Below, in pieces: positions 59,046 to 64,000 of a stretch of 64,000 nt of DNA; position 1 is the first letter of the stretch, and each line of letters begins with the position of its first letter. This DNA is from Paramarasmius palmivorus. Taxonomy: Eukaryota > Basidiomycota > Agaricomycetes > Agaricales > Marasmiaceae. The notes beneath the pieces were generated by a model. The model saw only the letters and a list, made by a program, of their open reading frames with translations, searched no databases and was not told the DNA's origin. The stretch covers positions 1 to 64,000 of the forward strand of contig JAYKXP010000096.1 in the NCBI GenBank assembly GCA_037176845.1, in the 5' to 3' direction. Position numbers and translations under genes: made by a program.

Positions 59046-62000
59046 ATGAATCTCCCGGCTATTTTCAGCACAACAAATTCCGGGAGTGACAGTGCTACTT
59101 ACAACGGGGCCACCGTCCACAATAACCAACATGCAGGCAACGACAGTAGCACTCATAATCGGGACGGAATCAATAATGCAGGCGGCAATATACACATCGG
59201 AACGTACAATTACTACCACTCAAATTCCAATCAATCGACGAGCCTCTCTTCTCAGATATGTAAGTTGTCACCTCTTGACTTGACAAGTGCAACACTAATG
59301 CAGTCTACCGAATAGCTGTTCTAATCAAACGGCTACGATCACCCAATAGGACTGCGACGAATGCAACAGTTCAGCTGCCCTCAGCTCCTTCCTCTTCCGA
59401 TCCATCACTTCCCAGCAGCCTCCGTTATTCGCTATTACTCTTCCAAGCACTCTCAGGATATCCTCTGTATTTTCCCGGTCCGATGTCTCATCTTCCAGAA
59501 GCGTACACCGATGTCGGTGTTCAGATCGGAGATGTAGGCATACTGCACTACGACATGTCATTCGACTTTTTGTTCAACGTCACATATCCGAAAGACCATC
59601 CGGTCAATAAACAATACGGAGTTCCTGCAGAATTCGTGCCGATCCCAAAGGAAAGACTTCATATTTGGGAGGGGAAGTACAGAACAAAGGATACCCATAT
59701 CGATGCCCCGATGCGTATTCTTAGCCGGAAAAGGATGGAAGAGGATGAACTGGATCCAAGGTAAAAAATCACGTTGCTCTATTCGGGGTAATCTATGCTT
59801 ACTTACTGTGATTAGACATCAGCGGGCATATGAGTTCTCGACTGGCGAGAGTGGCAATGGCGCAATGTTGGTTCTTCCAGAAGGCTCTGTTCGCTCCACT
59901 CTCTTAAACCAGGCAGTGTTTCGTCATTACGCCTGCGAGCATGCGCGGAATTGGTTCAAGTATGCTGAAGAGCATTGTGGTCGGGAGTTCCCACCTAGGA
60001 TACAGCCGTCGCTATACATGGTGACGGGAACCGAGAAGTGTACAGCTTGGGGTATGGCATCATTTTTCAACCAAAAAACAGCAAAGAAGCTCGTCATCCT
60101 TCCTTTCCGAGTTGATAAGGACAGACGTGCATTTAGCTGGGGAGAAGATAGTCAAAGCGATACCAAATGTTATCCAGATGCGGATGGTTTGGACTCTGAT
60201 GAAGAATCACAGTTGAACCAATGCGTGTTCCTGAAGGGTTTCAAGGTGTCGAAGAAGAGTAAATCCGAGATTCATGTCAACGACATCCCGGGAGATGGCA
60301 CACAAGCCACAGAGATTTTAGACATTAGGTCACTGTCTTCTCCTGGTCACACCGTTGATGCTCATTCAAACTCTGAGCTTTTCAACTCTACATCAGGTCT
60401 GGTTCCTGGATTGCCGAGTGGTGCAGGCTCCTCGACTGGATCCGCAACTCATCAGTGCCCCAACGACAACACATATATAACATTACCAGGTGAAGAACTG
60501 TTAGTGCTGAATGATAGCATGACCTGGGAAAGGCCGATGGTATGTCCACTCATTGACTTTCTACTGCCTTTGATTGATGCAACCATAGCTATTTCACCCT
60601 TGTGACACTATAAACAATTTTATGCTCGGTGTTCTTGATTCAGATCCTGTTGAGTTTGCAATATCCCATGATGATGACTGGTGCTCTACAATGCAAGATT
60701 CTTTGTGCCCCTCCAATAACAATGCTCTTATTCAGATGCTATTACTCCGCAACAAGATTGTATTGGAAAGAGGTGATATCATTTTTATCTAAATGATCAA
60801 AACCTGATTCAGTGCGGCTCTAGGCATTGTATACACTGATCTCATCCGGGATACCGGTGGTATGAATAATGAAGTGGGCAATCCAACAGTCCTTTTAGAA
60901 GAAGTTGACTATAGTAAACAGGTGGGTTTTAGTGTTGACTGTCTCTGACATGCACCAGCTAAGCAATCTGCAGGATCAAATGTTCTCTACCGCCATGAGT
61001 TATGAACAACAGCTCAAGAACATCCAGCAACTAATAGATCACAAAGACATCTATCAAAAGCTACTAGATCAGAGAGGGATACAGGCTCAGTCATCATTGG
61101 ATTGCTTTCAAGAGGTCAGCTTGTCCATCATTTGGACATGAATGCCGGGATCTTAATCAACGTGAATTAGTTTCTCGACCATAGCTTGGATATTCCAGCC
61201 AAGATACATATCTTCATATGCAAGACAATAATTCAACTCTCAGAAGGCTCAAATCTTTATCCAAGCTACCAGTGTTTCATGCTCCAAGGTGTGTCTTTGA
61301 TGGGAAAACATCCAGTCGATGTTGGTGGCTTCGCGGATGTATACAAAGGGACAATCATAGGAAATGATCAGACTGTGTGTTTAAAAGTGGCCCGGATTGA
61401 ATCATTACCCACTAAAAGCTCCCCGAAAGTATGGTCCTACTTATACTCATCACCAGGTGGCTTTACCTATTTTTCAGGAATTTATGCGCGAAACAATTGT
61501 TTGGCGACTTCTTAGACACCCTAATCTACTTCCTTGTCTTGGGATATACTATCTCAACGATACCCATCAACGCATTTGTTTAGTTTCTCCTTGGATGGAA
61601 AACGGGAATCTCGTCAATTTTCTAAAAAGTCAGGCACGGGAGTCTGTCAGCTACATTCGGTTGATGCATGATATAGCAAGTGGACTTGCTCACTTGCATG
61701 ACCTAAATATCATTCATGGCGATCTCAAGGGGGTGTGTCAATCTTATATCTAACCTATATTGGCATTAATGCTTTGTATGCAGACTAATGTTGTCATAAC
61801 CCAATCTCATCGTGCTTGTATTACTGATTTTGGATCATCACGCATGGTGGATTCTCCATTCCTTTCCTGCTCCCAAAAGGCAGGAAGTGTCAGATGGTCT
61901 GCTCCTGAGGTCCTAAAGGGAAACCTAACAACAAAGGAGAGTGATATCTATTCATGTGGATGTGTTTTCTACGAGGTAAGTGCCCATTAGGCCCACAAAA

Positions 62001-64000
62001 CATTACTAAATGAGAAGGCCAAGATTGTCACAGGCTTTGTCCCATTCAATGATGTACAGAATGATGGAGCAGTGATACATGCTGTCCTTGTTGGTGGAAT
62101 GCGCCCGTCAAATGCCTGGCATGATGTGGATAGGGCATCACATGAACTTGAACTTTGGTCACTAATGAATCGTTGTTGGGAAACAAACCCACAGCTCCGC
62201 CCTGATGCAAAGGATATGCTTTGGGAATTGTTAGTGAATCACAGCATTTCCCCTGCTGAAGAATGGGATAAAGATCTCTTCACTAAACTCAGAAGCAATG
62301 TTATAATAAATACAGAGAAAGGTAAGGTCATGGTGTTACAAGAAAGACTGCATGCTGATAAATTTGATCAAGATGAAGTGATCAAGGATCAAGGTGGAGA
62401 CAGCCTACATGATAATCACAGCATAGGTCACCAAAAATCCAAGCTTGCTGCTGAAGGCTATAAAACTAGAAAGACCACAGCTGAACTTGTAGCAGAATTT
62501 GCTCCCATTCCTGATTTATTTGCGGCTGTAGAGGTGCTTATCCTCACCTTTGAGCTATGTGAGAATGTCACAACAAATAAGTGAGTCACTATGCTGTTTA
62601 CAAGGACTGTCATTACTCAGTGAAATATGGTTACAGACATGGAGCACAACATTTGTGTAATCGCTGCTATAATCTCTTAGAGGCTACCAAGAAACATGAA
62701 CTTCAAGTACCCAATAGTATGCACCATGCTTTCCAGGGTATCCAAGAGTAAGTGAGCTCATTGTCAATTGTAGTGCCAAGCTAACTATTCTCAAGTTGCC
62801 TTGTAGATGTGCAGACCAGGATAGCTGGATGGGCTCAGCTCAGACTCACAATGGCATTCATCAAGCAGCATGAAATCAAGCAGGATATAGCCAGATGTCA
62901 TGAAGCAATTGATGACTGCTTCTCAAGGTTCCATGTGAGTCATATCTTTGACTTGTTTAGATCTATGCTTGATATAGGAATATAGCTTGTCTCGAGTATA
63001 GAGGCCAATCATTGGCAAGAGGAATTTGAGGCTAACTATAAAGAAGATGAACAAGAAATGATTGCATTCCTTGCTGATATTGAGAATGGCCAGAAGATGA
63101 TTCATGACATGATGGGTGAGCAAAAGAGTATGATGCATGAACTGATGATTTACTTGCAAAATGTATGTTTGACCTCTGTTCCTGACTTGTCCAATGCTGA
63201 AGTCTCAACAGGAACTTGATCAACACAAGCACAGGGATGAAATACACCATCATGGTCTATCAAGCAACCTCTATCAGTTACAAGTTGGTTGCGACGAGAG
63301 TTTAGCCAGCCTACATCTCGAACATGGCGAAGTTGAGCATATCGGAACATTCCCAGTCAATAAGACAGCGGCTATGTCCATTTATGAGGGCCTATACCTG
63401 AGGTCTCAGAAGGTTGCCATTAAGGTTGTTCGTGCTGTGAACTCTGATGAAAAGGGCATGAGGGTGTGTCACTGCAGCTATGCCTTCTTGTACATGATCT
63501 ATAATAATGCATATCTACAGCGATTTTGGAGAGAAATTGCGATATGGGCAGAGGTATGGAAGGTGGATAAGGGAAGGCACATTTTACCTTTCATTGGATT
63601 TTGCCAGAAAGATGGCCCTTTCCCGTAAACAGATCCTTGGTTTAGGTTTTGACAACTGAACTTGCCTTTCCCCAGATATATGGTCAGTCCATGGCAAGCA
63701 AATGGTAATGCTATGGAGTATGTTAGGAGATTCGACACGTCTATAGACTATCCCAAGATGGTCAGTAGTTATTTGCTGAAGTAATTCATCCTTGATATTA
63801 ATATTTTTCTTCTGCAGGTGACCGACATTGCTCGCGGTATTCAAGTGTTGCACACAATGAAGCCACCAATCATACATGGTGACCTAAAAGCCGAGAACAT
63901 AGTTATTAATGAAATGGGTAATCCCTTGCTTGCGGAGTTTGGACTCTCGCGGGTTCGTATCTCTTTTGAGTGACTCGAGCATTCTCTCAACTTGTGCACA
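59046..64000 (+). CDS. Multidomain TKL kinase - MLKL-like helical bundle - second kinase fusion (3' end outside window)
   Basis: Seventeen exons chain with matching phases and no stop: 59046-59259, 59304-59760, 59816-60539, 60589-60772, 60824-60921, 60959-61114, 61171-61428, 61478-61732, 61784-61975, 62024-62580, 62637-62747, 62820-62934, 62986-63162, 63212-63463, 63521-63624, 63676-63760, 63818 on; about 1350 codons. Domains: Asn/Gly/Tyr-rich start ([29 protein letters not shown]); an Agaricomycete-specific region ([33 protein letters not shown]); coiled-coil-like [15 protein letters not shown] kinase 1 with [26 protein letters not shown]; an MLKL-NTD-like four-helix bundle ([20 protein letters not shown]-like and [11 protein letters not shown] helices, [19 protein letters not shown]); kinase 2 with [14 protein letters not shown] but EFG for DFG. 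Probably immune or cell-death signalling. Two adjacent genes cannot be fully excluded. Confidence 0.75.

Noticed and set aside
1..64000. CRISPR arrays, bacterial-type operons and LTR retrotransposons
   Set aside because: No regularly spaced direct repeats, no Shine-Dalgarno-spaced gene strings, and no reverse-transcriptase or integrase motif or paired LTRs were seen.

Overview
This window reads as the nuclear genome of a mushroom-forming basidiomycete (Agaricomycetes). The evidence is an intact Agaricomycete-type Helitron, genes cut by many short introns (mostly about 45-60 nt, GTRNGT...YAG), and protein families known mainly as Agaricomycete lineage-specific expansions: F-box-like, MYND, BTB, JmjC-like, tyrosine-kinase-like (TKL) kinases and several families of unknown function. 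No housekeeping gene is recognised, and no rRNA, tRNA or CRISPR was found. It looks like a fast-evolving accessory or subtelomere-like region.

Layout. (1) 0.6-8.0 kb: an autonomous Helitron on the minus strand, with one 2417-codon ORF and a terminal hairpin next to a CTAA end. Its 5' side abuts, and probably truncates, the next gene. (2) 8-26 kb: a compact block of heavily spliced genes, mostly invisible as single ORFs. I rebuilt several by splicing by eye: a long minus-strand protein with a JmjC-like domain that lacks all three iron ligands; an unknown minus gene; a plus-strand F-box/nucleotidyltransferase-like protein lacking its acidic catalytic motif; a small plus-strand PrimPol-like primase (AEP) with an intact DLE motif; a long disordered/acidic protein and, divergent from it, a second protein, both resembling abundant Agaricomycete families of unknown function; and two further genes with an acidic or low-complexity character. 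(3) 26.8-43.6 kb: a head-to-tail tandem duplication of an 8.39-kb unit. Each copy carries two members of an unknown family (P), an F-box-like gene, a BTB gene, a RanBP2-type zinc-finger gene, a MYND gene and a second RanBP2-like gene. The left breakpoint lies in the last exon of an F-box gene and the right one in the second RanBP2-like gene, so the junction creates a promoterless F-box tail and a beheaded zinc-finger gene. (4) 44.3-44.9 kb: about 84-bp inverted repeats enclosing a fragment of the gene family seen at 59 kb. (5) 44.9-59.0 kb: gene-poor, with degenerate remnants and a truncated copy of the 59-kb gene at 53.2-54.0 kb. (6) 59.0-64.0 kb: the most striking gene, 17 splice-consistent exons without a stop. 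They encode an Asn/Gly/Ser/Tyr-rich N-terminus, an Agaricomycete-specific domain, a TKL kinase with intact motifs, an MLKL-like four-helix bundle, and a second kinase in which DFG is EFG. It runs off the window.

How it may fit together: the tandem block and the JmjC/F-box genes resemble rapidly turning-over, ubiquitin- and chromatin-related gene families. The 59-kb gene resembles an immune or cell-death signalling protein that puts a RIPK-like kinase and an MLKL-like effector module in one chain. Several proteins are enzyme folds with lost catalytic residues. Exon structures were inferred by eye; functions of families C, D, E and P are unknown.
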